From Flavobacteriales bacterium (GTDB lineage: Bacteria; Bacteroidota; Bacteroidia; Flavobacteriales_F; PHOS-HE28), in contig JACJZH010000007.1 of the NCBI GenBank assembly GCA_020635695.1, positions 128,871 through 192,870 on the forward strand: DNA of 64,000 bases, given 5' to 3'. Below are positions 40,164-50,950 of this stretch, piece by piece. The stretch's first letter is position 1, and every line of letters begins with the position of its first letter. The position numbers and the translations under genes are program-made. The notes below the pieces were generated by a model. It was given only the letters and a program-made list of their open reading frames with translations, ran no database searches and was not told the origin of the DNA.

Positions 40164-42682
40164 ATGGGAATGCTGTCGCGGCATACCATTCCAGGCGCCC
40201 TTCTCCGGGGGCGACGGGTGCTGCTGATCGCCGGGCTGCTGTTGGCGGGGGTCCTGACGGCGCAGACCACCCGCATTTCCGGCCATGTCACGGACGCGGT
40301 GACCGGCGAGGCCCTGCCCTTCGTGAACATCGCCTTCACGGACAGCCGCATCGGGACCACGAGCGACTTCGACGGCAACTACGAGCTGGACACCTACTAC
40401 GCCACCGATTCCATCCGCGTGAGCTCGGTGGGCTACATCCCGGCCGCGTTCGCGGTGAAGAAGGACCAGGAGCAGCGCATCGACATCGCCCTGGAGCCCA
40501 GCCAGGTGCAGCTGCAGGAGGTGGTGATCAAGCCGAGCGACGAGAACCCCGCACACACGATCCTGCGGCGGGTCATTGCCAACAAGCCCGCCAACAACCG
40601 GGAGAAGCTCGAGGCCTACGACTACGAGGCCTACAACAAGATCGAGTTCGACCTGAACAACATCACCCAGGAGTTCACCGAGAAGAAGCTCTTCAAGCCC
40701 TTCGCGTTCATCTTCGACAACATCGACAGCACCGACGCCAAGCCCTACCTGCCCATCTTCATGACCGAGACCCTCTCGGAGGTCTACTACCGGCAGAAGC
40801 CCCAGTCCAAGCGCGAACTGATCCGCGGCACCAAGGTGAGCGGCATCGAGAACGAGAGCGTGAGCCAGTTCATGGGCGACATGTACCAGAACGTCAACAT
40901 CTACGACAACTTCCTGGTCATCTTCGGCAAGAACTTCATCAGCCCCATCGCCGACGGGGGCAAGACCTGGTACGACTACTACCTCACCGACAGCGCCTTC
41001 ATCGGCAAGGAGTGGTGCTACAAGCTCGAGTTCCGGCCCAAGCGCGTGCAGGAGCTGGCCTTCCAGGGAGAGATCTGGATCAACGACACCACCTACGCCG
41101 TGCGCAAGGCCGAGGCCGGCATCGCCGAGGGGGCCAACCTGAACTTCGTGCAGGGCTTCTGGGTAAGGCAGGAGTACGAGCAGGTGGAGAAGGAGGTCTG
41201 GATGCTGACCCGGGACGAGCTGGTGGTGGACCTGAACGTGATCCGCGACACCGGCAAGCCCAACAAGAACCAGGTGCAGGGCTTCTACGGAAGGCGCACC
41301 GCCACCTACCAGGACTTCACCATCAACCGGCCCAAGGAACCCGAGTTCTACGAGGGGCCCGAGCAGGTGATCGTGGCGCCGGACACCAACAGCGATAGCG
41401 ACGCCTACTGGGTGGAGCGGCGGCACGAACCGCTCACGAAGAAGGAGGCCACCATCTACCACATGGTGGACACCATGAAGACCATCCCGCGCTTCCGCAC
41501 CTACATCGACATCATCAACACGGTGGTCACGGGCTACTACCCGGCCGGTGATGTGGAGCTGGGCCCCTACTTCACCACGTACAGCTACAACCCCGTGGAA
41601 GGGCACCGCATGCGCTTCGGCCTGCGCACCAGCAACCAATGGAGCCGGTGGGTGGAACTGGAGACCTACGCGGCCTACGGCTTCACCGACGGGCAGGTGA
41701 AGTTCGGCCTGGGCGGCAAGACCTTCATCACGAAGGACCCGAGGCAGATCGTGGGCTTCTACTACAAGAAGGACATGGAGCAGCTCGGGCAGAGCCAGGA
41801 CGCGTTCCGCGAGGACAACATCCTGGGCTCCTTCCTGCGCCGGAACCCGAACACCAAGCTCACCCTGGTGGACGAGTACCGGGGGTATTATGAACGGGAG
41901 TGGTTCTCGGGCTTCAGCAACGTGCTCACCGTCCGGCACCGCAACCTGTTCCCGCGTGGTTCGCTGAGCTACATCCGGCTCACGGACGCGCTCGAGCCGC
42001 AGGTGGTCAACAGCATCACCACCTTCGAGGTGGCCCTGAACACGCGCTTCGCCTACCAGGAGAAGTACGTGAGCGGGGAGTTCTCGCGGGTGTCCCTGGG
42101 CACCAGGTACCCGGTGTTGGAGATGCACCTGGGCTTCGGGATACCGGACGTCCTGAACAGCGACTACCGCTACCGCCGGCTGATCTTCCGCATCCACCAG
42201 CGGGTGCCCACGGGGGTGCTGGGCAACTTCCGGTACACGGCCACCACCGGCCGGATCTGGGGTACGCTGCCCTACCCGTTGCTCATCATCCATCCGGGCA
42301 ACGAGACCTTCTACTACGACGACATGGCCTTCAACACGGCCAACTTCTTCGAGTTCATCAGCGACCAGTTCGCCAGCCTCTTCCTGGAGCAGCATTTCGA
42401 CGGGTTCTTCTTCAACCGCATCCCGCTGTTCCGCCGGCTGAAGTGGCGCGAGGTGGTCGGGTTCAAGGCGGTGATGGGGTCCCTGGACCCGAAGAACCGC
42501 GAGGAGATGCTGCTGCTGCCGGGCATGTACGACCTTTACAACGGACCCTTTGCCGAGGCCGCCGTGGGCATCGAGAACATCCTGAAGATCCTGCGGGTGG
42601 ACGCCCTCTGGCGCCTGACCTACCGCGACCACCCCAACGTGCCCCTCTGGACCATCCGGGCCAAGCTCTACTTCAACTTCTG

Positions 42683-42683
<1 letters not shown>
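40164..42683 (+). CDS. DUF5686 / carboxypeptidase-regulatory-like outer-membrane protein
   Basis: An 839-residue protein with an N-terminal signal anchor ([15 protein letters not shown]), a CarboxypepD_reg-like domain at about 36-115 ([32 protein letters not shown]) and a long DUF5686 region up to the C-terminal KLYFNF. The last part has alternating aromatic strands and ends in phenylalanine, consistent with an outer-membrane barrel. Found throughout Bacteroidota; function unknown. It overlaps lptB by 1 nt (TGATG). Confidence 0.9.
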
Positions 42684-43414
<731 letters not shown>

Positions 43415-43486
43415 TCGTTGGGGGTTGGAGGTTGCATGTTGGCGTTTAGTTCCAACATCCAACGTTCAACATTCAACTTCCAACCT
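43415..43486. repeat. Inverted heptamer-repeat hairpin (YCAACNY)
   Basis: Four heptamers on the minus strand (43442-43415: CCAACAT, GCAACCT, CCAACCC, CCAACGA) face five on the plus strand (43452-43486: CCAACAT, CCAACGT, TCAACAT, TCAACTT, CCAACCT). They can fold into an 18-bp stem with two mismatches. The element starts right after the lptB stop and overlaps the last codons of purS, between convergent genes. Same family as 36892-36926. Confidence 0.8.
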
Positions 43487-43733
43487 CGGCAACAGCAAAA
43501 CTGTACTTCTCCATCACCTGGTTGGCCAGCAGCTTCCTGCAGGCCTCCTCCACCTTGGCCTCCGCGGCGGCCTGATCGGCGGCCTGCACCTCCAGCGTGA
43601 TGTGCTTGCCGATGCGCACGCCCGTGATCTCGGGCAGCCCCAGGTTCTTCATGCTGCCGGAAACGGCCTTTCCCTGCGGGTCCAGCAGGTTGTCGTGGGG
43701 CATCACATCGATGGCGGCGCGGAAGGTCTTCAT
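43473..43733 (-). CDS. purS: Phosphoribosylformylglycinamidine synthase subunit PurS
   Basis: An 86-residue small subunit of the PurSQL complex in purine synthesis. It has the PurS pattern: MKTFRAAIDVMPHDNLLDPQG, GKAVSGSMKNLGLPEITGVRIGK and LANQVMEKYSFAV. The final residues (EVGS) are encoded inside the heptamer repeat, so the native C-terminus may have been altered by it. A CATCTTTG element on the minus strand at 43745-43738 lies 4 nt before the ATG. PurQ and PurL are not adjacent. Confidence 0.88.
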   Translation of the reverse strand: MKTFRAAIDVMPHDNLLDPQGKAVSGSMKNLGLPEITGVRIGKHITLEVQAADQAAAEAKVEEACRKLLANQVMEKYSFAVAEVGS

Positions 43734-43815
43734 GCTGCAAAGATGAGCACAGGAACGCTGTCAGGGCACCCGTATCGGTCCCGCCGGTCCGGTCGTTTGG
43801 CCTGGCACCCGTAGC

Positions 43816-43834
43816 GTCGACCCAGCGGGTCGAC
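43816..43834 (-). terminator. Hairpin downstream of pssA
   Basis: GTCGACCC and GGGTCGAC form a perfect 8-bp stem with a 3-nt loop, 14 nt after the pssA stop on the minus strand. There is no strong T-run. Confidence 0.55.
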
Positions 43835-43848
43835 CCTCGACGCCGTCA

Positions 43849-44589
43849 TCACCCAACCTTCAGGAACACCCGGCCCCAAAGCGGACTGAGCAGGTACAGC
43901 ACCAGGATGAGCGGCACCGCCAGCACCCCGTACAGCATCACCAGCACCGCCCCGATGCCCAGCAGGAGGTAGATCACCTCGTTCCCCCGCCAGCCGAAGT
44001 GCTTGAACTTCAGGGAGGGGAGGGGGATGGAGGAGAGCATGAGCACGGCCATGCCAACGCACGCGGCCAGCAACGCAGAGGGCGAGTTCGCCATTTCCAC
44101 GCAGACCGACCGCAGTTGGTGGGTCCCTGGTCCACCATGCAGACCTTCCCCGGTGATCACGAGTACCACTGAGATCCAGGTCAGCCCGTTGGCCGGAGTG
44201 GGCATTCCCAAGAACCCGGAGAATTGCCGGTCGTCGATGTTGAACCGCGCCAGCCGCCAAGTGGATGCCACGACAAGTGCCATGGCTGAGGCCCCGACCG
44301 GCCATTCCGGAAGTCCTGTCGTCACGGGCGAGGCGGCCATGAACAAGGCGAATGCCGGCGCCACCCCGAAGGTCACCAGGTCCGCCAGGCTGTCCAATTG
44401 TTTGCCCAGTTCGGTGCCCCCGCCCAGGGCCCGGGCGGCCAACCCGTCCAGCACATCGAAGGCCGCCCCGGCGAACACCAGCCAACAGGCCATCGTTAGC
44501 TGTCCCTGGGAGGCCAGCAGGATGGAAGCCGTTCCACAGACTAGGTTCGCGGTCGTGAGCAGGTCCGGAATGCGCGGCAGCCCTCGCAT
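43849..44589 (-). CDS. pssA: CDP-diacylglycerol-serine O-phosphatidyltransferase
   Basis: A 246-residue integral membrane enzyme making phosphatidylserine. The CDP-alcohol phosphotransferase motif is complete: DVLDGLAARALGGGTELGKQ followed by LDSLAD. The N-terminal IPDLLTTANLVCGTASILLA is typical of PssA. ATG 44589 gives the usual start; the frame is open to a GTG at 44634 but that extension is not family-like. Divergent from porV. Hairpin downstream. Confidence 0.91.
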   Translation of the reverse strand: MRGLPRIPDLLTTANLVCGTASILLASQGQLTMACWLVFAGAAFDVLDGLAARALGGGTELGKQLDSLADLVTFGVAPAFALFMAASPVTTGLPEWPVGASAMALVVASTWRLARFNIDDRQFSGFLGMPTPANGLTWISVVLVITGEGLHGGPGTHQLRSVCVEMANSPSALLAACVGMAVLMLSSIPLPSLKFKHFGWRGNEVIYLLLGIGAVLVMLYGVLAVPLILVLYLLSPLWGRVFLKVG

Positions 44590-44666
44590 GATGGGCCGAA
44601 GTTGGGATAAATTCGGGGCAATATCCGAGGCCACCCGCAGTTAAGAGCAGCGTCATACCCTTGCCC

Positions 44667-45767
44667 ATGTCCACCCTCCGGTCCCGTGCTGGTCTGCTCT
44701 TCCTCTGTGCCTCCGCCATCCTGGCAGGAAGCCCCGGTACCCTGCTGGCGCAGGACGCGCCCAAGTACAGCAACGAATTCCTGGCCATCGGCGTGGGTGC
44801 CCGCTCCCTGGGCATGGGCGGGGCGCACATCGCGGCCGTGAGCGACGTGACCTCGGGCTACTGGAACCCGGCCGGCCTGCTGAACGTGCGCGGCGATCTG
44901 CAGGTGGGGGCCATGCACGCCGAGTACTTCGCCGGCATCGCCAAGTACGACTACGTGGCCATCGCCAAGCCCATCGATTCGGTGAGCACGTTGGGCGTCT
45001 CCTTCATCCGCTTCGGGGTGGACGACATCCCCAACACCACCGACCTGATCGACCAGAACGGCAACATCGACTACGACCGGATCACCAGCTTCAGCGCGGC
45101 CGACCAGGCCTTCCTGATCAGTTACGCCCGCAAGTTGGGCGTGCCGGGGCTGCGGCTGGGCGGCAACGCCAAGATCATCTACCGCCGGGTGGGGGAGTTC
45201 GCGAATGCCTGGGGCTTCGGTCTGGACGCCGGGCTGCAGTACGACCGCGACCGCTGGCGCTTCGCCGCCATGGGACGGGACATCACCAGCACCTTCAACG
45301 CCTGGAGCTACTCGCTGGACCAGCGGACCATCGAGGTGTTCCAGCAGACCGGCAACGAACTGCCGGCCAACGGCGTGGAGGTGACCCTGCCCCGGTTGGT
45401 GCTGGGTGCCGCCCGGGAGTTCCAGTTCGGCGAGAAGTTCTCGCTGCTGGCCGAAGTGGACCTGGAGAACACCTTCGACGGCCAGCGGAACACCCTGGTG
45501 GCCAGCAGCACCTGGAGCATGGACCCGCGGGTGGGCATCGAGGTCGGGTTCTCCGAGATCGTCTACGTACGCGCCGGCGTGGGCAACATCCAGTACGTCA
45601 CGGACCTGCAGGATGAGAAACAGCTGACCATGCAGCCGAACATCGGTCTTGGTCTGCGGATCAAGAGCGTGATGCTCGACTATGCGCTCACCGACATCGG
45701 GGACAACTCCGTGGCGCTGTATTCGAACATCTTCTCCCTCCGGTTCGATATCTTCAAGCGAAGTTGA
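44667..45767 (+). CDS. porV: Type IX secretion outer-membrane protein, PorV-like
   Basis: A 366-residue FadL-like outer-membrane barrel with signal peptide MSTLRSRAGLLFLCAS to LLAQ. The PorV/PorQ N-terminal pattern NEFLAIGVGARSLGMGGAHIAAV and GYWNPAGLLNV is present, and the C-terminus ends in LRFDIFKRS. ATG 44667 is preferred over TTG 44661; TACCCTTG lies 3 nt upstream. PorV shuttles T9SS cargo from the translocon to the PorU sortase. Direct coupling to the PorU-like gene (1-nt overlap, TGATG) supports PorV rather than PorQ. Confidence 0.9.
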   Translation: MSTLRSRAGLLFLCASAILAGSPGTLLAQDAPKYSNEFLAIGVGARSLGMGGAHIAAVSDVTSGYWNPAGLLNVRGDLQVGAMHAEYFAGIAKYDYVAIAKPIDSVSTLGVSFIRFGVDDIPNTTDLIDQNGNIDYDRITSFSAADQAFLISYARKLGVPGLRLGGNAKIIYRRVGEFANAWGFGLDAGLQYDRDRWRFAAMGRDITSTFNAWSYSLDQRTIEVFQQTGNELPANGVEVTLPRLVLGAAREFQFGEKFSLLAEVDLENTFDGQRNTLVASSTWSMDPRVGIEVGFSEIVYVRAGVGNIQYVTDLQDEKQLTMQPNIGLGLRIKSVMLDYALTDIGDNSVALYSNIFSLRFDIFKRS

Positions 45768-48700
45768 TGGACCGTCGGTGGCTATCGGGTGTGCTGGTCC
45801 TGCTCGGCGGGATGGCCATCGGTCAGCCGTACGGGAACGAGTGGATCGACTACGGAGCGCAGTACTGGCGCTTCACCGTCCACGAGGAGGGCATCCATCG
45901 CATCGATTCCACGGCCTTGGCGAACGCAGGATTCCCGGTCGGATCGGTGGATCCCCGTGACATCCAGTTGTTCGCCAGGGAGCAGCAGGTACCGATCTAT
46001 GTGGAGGGTGAGGATGACGGGGTCTTCAATGATGGGGATTTCATCGAGTTCCATGGGCAGGGGAATGACGGTTGGCTGGATGCTGGCCTGTGGGACCTGC
46101 CCCAACACCAGAACAACCCCTACTACAGCCTTTACAACGACACCATCCGGTACTACCTCTCGTGGAGCACGACGGGACCGAAGGAGCGTGTCACGAACTA
46201 TTCGAACACCGACTTCGCTAGCCATGTGCCTCGAGACTGGTTCTGGTACGAGGCCTTGCGTTCCCTCACCGGGCGATACCAAGTGGGCGAACGGGACAAC
46301 TCCGGAGCCTCGGATGCGCGCATGGTGGAAGGTGAAGGATGGTTCAACAGCGCCGAGATGGTGGCCACCTCGGTGGACATCTCCCACAACCAGGGCGTGT
46401 TCACCCGAAGACCCTACCAGGGCGCGGATGCCCCGGATGCCAGTGTGACCGTGGTCGTCGCCGGTACGAACAACCCGGGCGGTGGCAGCTACGAGGACCA
46501 CCATTTGCGCGTGACCTACGGGGGAAGTCCCGGCATCGTGGCCGTGGATACCGTGTACCGGGGCTACCGGCTGATCCGGTCGACCTTTCCCATGCCTGCG
46601 GCCTCGCTGTCGGTGGTGAACACCGTGATCGTCACCACCGCGGTGCACGACCTGTTCGGGCCTGGCCAGGTGGGGCTCATCGATCCGGATTATCCGGACC
46701 GGCAGGTGTGCTCGCATGTGCTGATCAGGTACCCGCACGAGACCCACATGAACAACGAGCCGGCGGTGCATGTGGACCTGGATGATGATCCCAACGACGA
46801 TCACGCCTTCCTCGACTTCAACGTGTTCCCAGGCACCCCCTTGTGCTACTCGGTGTCGGAAGGAATGGTGCGGAGGATCATGCCCACGCCCAACGGCAAC
46901 CGCTGGAACATGCTGGTGCCCGATCTTGATCCGGACGGCTCGGAGAACTTCCTGTTCAATGCCGACCTGATCGACACCGTGAGCGTCCTGAGCCCCGTGA
47001 ACGGCACCGGATACTTCGTCGATCACGCCCAGTTGGAACAGGATTCCGCCGTGCTCCTCATCACGCATGGTTCGCTCATGAACGAGGCGCTGCAGTATGC
47101 GGCCTACCGTGAGAACAGTCCGAGGAGGCCGGCCCCGGTGGTGCTCCTGGACGTCGATGAGCTGTATGACCAGTATGGAGGTGGCATACCGAAACATGCC
47201 CTGGCCATCCGCAGGGTGTGTGAACGTCTCCTGGACGAGTGGAACACCAGGCCGCAGGCGCTGTTCCTCGTGGGCAAGTCCGTCGTGACCCCCCGCGTGG
47301 GCAGTGTGACGGGTAGCCGGATACCGGCCGATAGTGCCGGGTACAAGGCGAACCTGGTGCCGACGTTCGGGTATCCGCCCAGTGATGTGAGCTTCACGCT
47401 GGGGCTGGGGAACGATCCGCGTGAAGTGTCCATTCCCGTCGGCCGGTTGAGCGCACGTACCGGGTCCGATGTCACGGCCTATCTCGGCAAGGTGCAGTCC
47501 TTCGAGGGCTTCACCGTTCCCGAGGCCTGGATGAAGAACATCATCCACTTCCGGGGTGGGTTCACCCCTGGGGAATGGGCGCAGTTGGGCTTCTATCTGG
47601 ACCAGTTCAAGCAGATCGCCCAGGACACCTGCTTTGGCGGCCGTGTGGTGGATTTCGTCAAGAACAGCTCGGCCATCTACCAACAGGCGCCCGCCGATTC
47701 GGTGGCGCAGCTGATCGATGAGGAAGGCGTCACGCTCATGACCTTCTTCGCCCATGCGGCCGGTGGCGGGTTCGACATCAACATCGACAACCCGGCCAAC
47801 TACGCCTGGAACGGGAAACACCCGATGATCATCGGCAACTCCTGTTATGCAGGCAACATCCACCTGCTGCAGGCGAACAGCGCCAGTGAGGAGTTCGTGC
47901 TCCTGCCGGGAAAGGGCGCGATCGCGTTCCTGGCGTCCGTGGACATCGGTCTGACCACCCTGCTCGGCGCCTACACCACGGAGTTCTACCGGAGCTTCTC
48001 CGCGGTCAATTATGGCGGGACCATCGGGCAACACGCGGCCCATGCGTCGTTCGAGCAGTTGTCCCAAGGGTCTGATGTGCTGCGGCGGAACAACGTGCAG
48101 ACGTTCACCCTGGAGGGCGACCCCATGCTGGTGCTGCATTCCTGGCCGGAACCGGACTACTCCGTCTCCCTGGACCAGGTCAGGTACCTGCCTGAACCGG
48201 TGACCTCCGACCTGGATTCGGTCGGCCTACAGGTGGTGGTGAGGAACCTCGGCAAGGCCACGGGTGACCGGCCGGCGGTACGCGTCGTCCGGACCCTCCA
48301 GGGAGGGGATGTGCAGCCGCCTCTCTCGGTGGATATCGATGGTTCGGCGTTCCAGGACACCGCGAGGTTCCAACTGCCCATCCAAGGCCTCGAAGGTTCG
48401 GTCGGTGCCAACCTGCTCGACATCACGGTGGACCTGGATCCGGATGAGGTGCCCGAGATGGAGGACGTCATCAACAACCGGGTGCTGAGCCAGCTCCTCA
48501 TCACCAGCGGTGACATCCGGCCGGTCGATCCCTATCCGTTCGCCATCGTTCCCGGTCCGGAACCTCTGTTGGAGGCCAGCACCGGCGATCCGTTCGCTCC
48601 GTTGCGGACCTATGTGTTCCAGATCGATACCACGGACACCTACGACAGTCCGGTGATGGAACAGTACACGGTGGACGCACCGGGTGGTGTCGTTCCCTGG

Positions 48701-50905
48701 CAGCCCGGGTCGATCTACGATGTGGGGCTGCAGCAGGACAGCGTGGTCTACTATTGGCGTTGCAGCCCGGACAGCACGGGCAATGGTGGCTACAACTGGT
48801 ACGAAAGCTCCTTCCAGGTGATCCCGGACCGCACGGGGTGGGGGCAGGCGCATTTCTTCCAGTTCAAGGGGAACGGGTTCGACCAGGTCGTTTTCGACCG
48901 ACCCGGCAGGGAGTTCGACTTCTTCACCGGTCAGCGGTCGGTCCGGACCACGGTGCAAGGCAACAGCTCCGGGTCAGGCAATGATCTGACCCAATGGTAC
49001 ATCGACCTGACCTGGCAGGACGGGAACGGTTGCGGGTCGACGCCGGCGTTCCATGTGGCCGTGATCGACCCGGCCACGTTCACGGCGTGGGGCACACGTT
49101 ACAATGGCGCGAACCCCGACCATTTCTTCGGCAACGTGAACGATCAGGGAGCCTGCCGGTCACGGGTGGAGTACTATTTCATCTTCCGTCAGAACGACCC
49201 CGCCCAGCTGGACGGGATGCTGGACATGCTGCAGAACGCCGTTCCTGATGGGCACTACGTGCTCGTGTACACGTGGAAGTACTTGAACAGGAACCTGGCC
49301 GATCAAAGCAATCCGGACCTCTTCGATGAATTGATCGCCATGGGGGCGGATTCGATCCGGGCCGTTACGGACAGTGTGCCCTACATCTTCTTCACGCGGA
49401 AGGGCGATCCCATCGGTTCGTCGGAGGCGTGGGGGACCTCGATCGGCGACCTGATCCAGCTGGAGGTCGATGTGACCTCGCAAGGCAATACCGGCGGCAT
49501 CACCTCACCGCTGGCGGGGCCGGCATTGTCCTGGGAGGCCCTGTATTGGAACGAAGTGCCGGACGACCCTCAGGATAGCGCGAGGGTCCTGCTCTATGGC
49601 CGGACACCGTTCGGCACGGAGCAACTGCTGTTCGACCGGAACGCCCCCGAGGATTCGTTGACGGCGCTCACCTTCCCTGCGTTCCAGGTCGATGCCGCAC
49701 AGTTCCCATGGATCCGGTTGGAGACAAGGCTCTGGAACGACTCCGTGGTCGATCCGCGTCCCGCTCAGCTCCAGCGCTGGCAGCTGCTGTGTGGTCCGGC
49801 CCCGGAGTGCGCGATCGATCCACCGTCAGGCTATTTCAACGGCCTGGAAGGCTGGTATGAGGGCCAGACCGCGTCCGTGGCCGTCGCGGTCAGGAACATC
49901 TCGGAGTACGACATGGACAGCCTCCTGATCACGGCCTGGATAGTGGACCAGCAGAACGAAAGGATACCCTTGCGCCATGGCCGGTCATCGCCCCTTCCCG
50001 CCGGTGGCATCCTCCTGGATACGATCTCATTCCCCACGCAAGGACTCGGCGGATGGAACACCCTGGTCATCGAAGCGAACGGCATCGACAGTGCGACCAT
50101 GCGCTATGACCAACCGGAGATGGCCCACTTCAACAACATCGCACAGCTGCGGTTCGAGGTGGACGTGGATCGTGAGAATCCGCTGCTCGATGTCACGTTC
50201 GATGGGATCCACATCCTGGATGGGGACATCGTGAGCGCCAGGCCGGAGATCGAGGTCTCGCTGGATGATGAGAATCCGGTGCTCCTCTTGGACTCACCTT
50301 CCGATACGGCGTATTTCAAGGTGTTCCTGCAGTCGCCGGACGGTCAGTTGGAACGGATCTACTTCCGCGACGGAACGGGCCAGGAGCAGATGCAGTTCAT
50401 TCCGGCCGATGGACCCGAGAACGAGTCGCGCATCCACTATCGCCCGACGTTCGAGATCGACGGACGCTATGCCCTACTGGTGCAAGCGCGTGATGTGAGC
50501 AACAACCTGTCGGGTGACAATGACTACCGGGTCTCGTTCGAAGTGATCAATCGCCCGACGATCACGGAGGTGCTGAACTATCCGAACCCGTTCACCACGA
50601 GCACCCGGTTCGTCTTCACCATCACGGGAAGGGAGCCTCCGACCTACATGAAGGTGCAGATCATGACCGTGACGGGTCGTGTGGTGCGGGAGGTTACGAT
50701 GCAGGAGATCGGTACCGTAAGGGTCGGTCGCAACATCTCCGAGTTCGCGTGGGACGGAACGGACGAGTTCGGAGACCGCCTTGCCCGCGGCGTCTATCTG
50801 TACCGGGTGATCGCCAAGCTGCATGGCGAGGACATCGAAGTGCGGTCCACCGCTGCAGGGGGCTTCTTCGAACAGGGATATGGCAAGATGTACCTGTTGC
50901 GCTGA
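45767..50905 (+). CDS. porU: Type IX secretion C25 sortase, PorU type
   Basis: A 1712-residue secreted C25 (gingipain-like) peptidase. Catalytic residues fit His663 in TFFAHAAGGGFDIN and Cys693 in IIGNSCYAGNIH; VALVRHS-like gaps separate them as usual. N-terminal signal peptide (LSGVLVLLGGMAIG), long beta-rich middle domains and a FlgD-like C-terminal domain (NYPNPFTTSTRFVFTI, EFAWDGTDEFGDRLARGVY, ending GKMYLLR). It removes sorting domains from cargo and attaches them to the surface. It is longer than classical PorU (about 1200), resembling the PorU2 form. Coupled to porV; the six cargo genes in the window are probable substrates. Confidence 0.88.
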   Translation: MDRRWLSGVLVLLGGMAIGQPYGNEWIDYGAQYWRFTVHEEGIHRIDSTALANAGFPVGSVDPRDIQLFAREQQVPIYVEGEDDGVFNDGDFIEFHGQGNDGWLDAGLWDLPQHQNNPYYSLYNDTIRYYLSWSTTGPKERVTNYSNTDFASHVPRDWFWYEALRSLTGRYQVGERDNSGASDARMVEGEGWFNSAEMVATSVDISHNQGVFTRRPYQGADAPDASVTVVVAGTNNPGGGSYEDHHLRVTYGGSPGIVAVDTVYRGYRLIRSTFPMPAASLSVVNTVIVTTAVHDLFGPGQVGLIDPDYPDRQVCSHVLIRYPHETHMNNEPAVHVDLDDDPNDDHAFLDFNVFPGTPLCYSVSEGMVRRIMPTPNGNRWNMLVPDLDPDGSENFLFNADLIDTVSVLSPVNGTGYFVDHAQLEQDSAVLLITHGSLMNEALQYAAYRENSPRRPAPVVLLDVDELYDQYGGGIPKHALAIRRVCERLLDEWNTRPQALFLVGKSVVTPRVGSVTGSRIPADSAGYKANLVPTFGYPPSDVSFTLGLGNDPREVSIPVGRLSARTGSDVTAYLGKVQSFEGFTVPEAWMKNIIHFRGGFTPGEWAQLGFYLDQFKQIAQDTCFGGRVVDFVKNSSAIYQQAPADSVAQLIDEEGVTLMTFFAHAAGGGFDINIDNPANYAWNGKHPMIIGNSCYAGNIHLLQANSASEEFVLLPGKGAIAFLASVDIGLTTLLGAYTTEFYRSFSAVNYGGTIGQHAAHASFEQLSQGSDVLRRNNVQTFTLEGDPMLVLHSWPEPDYSVSLDQVRYLPEPVTSDLDSVGLQVVVRNLGKATGDRPAVRVVRTLQGGDVQPPLSVDIDGSAFQDTARFQLPIQGLEGSVGANLLDITVDLDPDEVPEMEDVINNRVLSQLLITSGDIRPVDPYPFAIVPGPEPLLEASTGDPFAPLRTYVFQIDTTDTYDSPVMEQYTVDAPGGVVPWQPGSIYDVGLQQDSVVYYWRCSPDSTGNGGYNWYESSFQVIPDRTGWGQAHFFQFKGNGFDQVVFDRPGREFDFFTGQRSVRTTVQGNSSGSGNDLTQWYIDLTWQDGNGCGSTPAFHVAVIDPATFTAWGTRYNGANPDHFFGNVNDQGACRSRVEYYFIFRQNDPAQLDGMLDMLQNAVPDGHYVLVYTWKYLNRNLADQSNPDLFDELIAMGADSIRAVTDSVPYIFFTRKGDPIGSSEAWGTSIGDLIQLEVDVTSQGNTGGITSPLAGPALSWEALYWNEVPDDPQDSARVLLYGRTPFGTEQLLFDRNAPEDSLTALTFPAFQVDAAQFPWIRLETRLWNDSVVDPRPAQLQRWQLLCGPAPECAIDPPSGYFNGLEGWYEGQTASVAVAVRNISEYDMDSLLITAWIVDQQNERIPLRHGRSSPLPAGGILLDTISFPTQGLGGWNTLVIEANGIDSATMRYDQPEMAHFNNIAQLRFEVDVDRENPLLDVTFDGIHILDGDIVSARPEIEVSLDDENPVLLLDSPSDTAYFKVFLQSPDGQLERIYFRDGTGQEQMQFIPADGPENESRIHYRPTFEIDGRYALLVQARDVSNNLSGDNDYRVSFEVINRPTITEVLNYPNPFTTSTRFVFTITGREPPTYMKVQIMTVTGRVVREVTMQEIGTVRVGRNISEFAWDGTDEFGDRLARGVYLYRVIAKLHGEDIEVRSTAAGGFFEQGYGKMYLLR

Positions 50906-50950
50906 ACGCGAACGCTTCACCCTGGAACGCGACGATCCTCCACGTCATCC

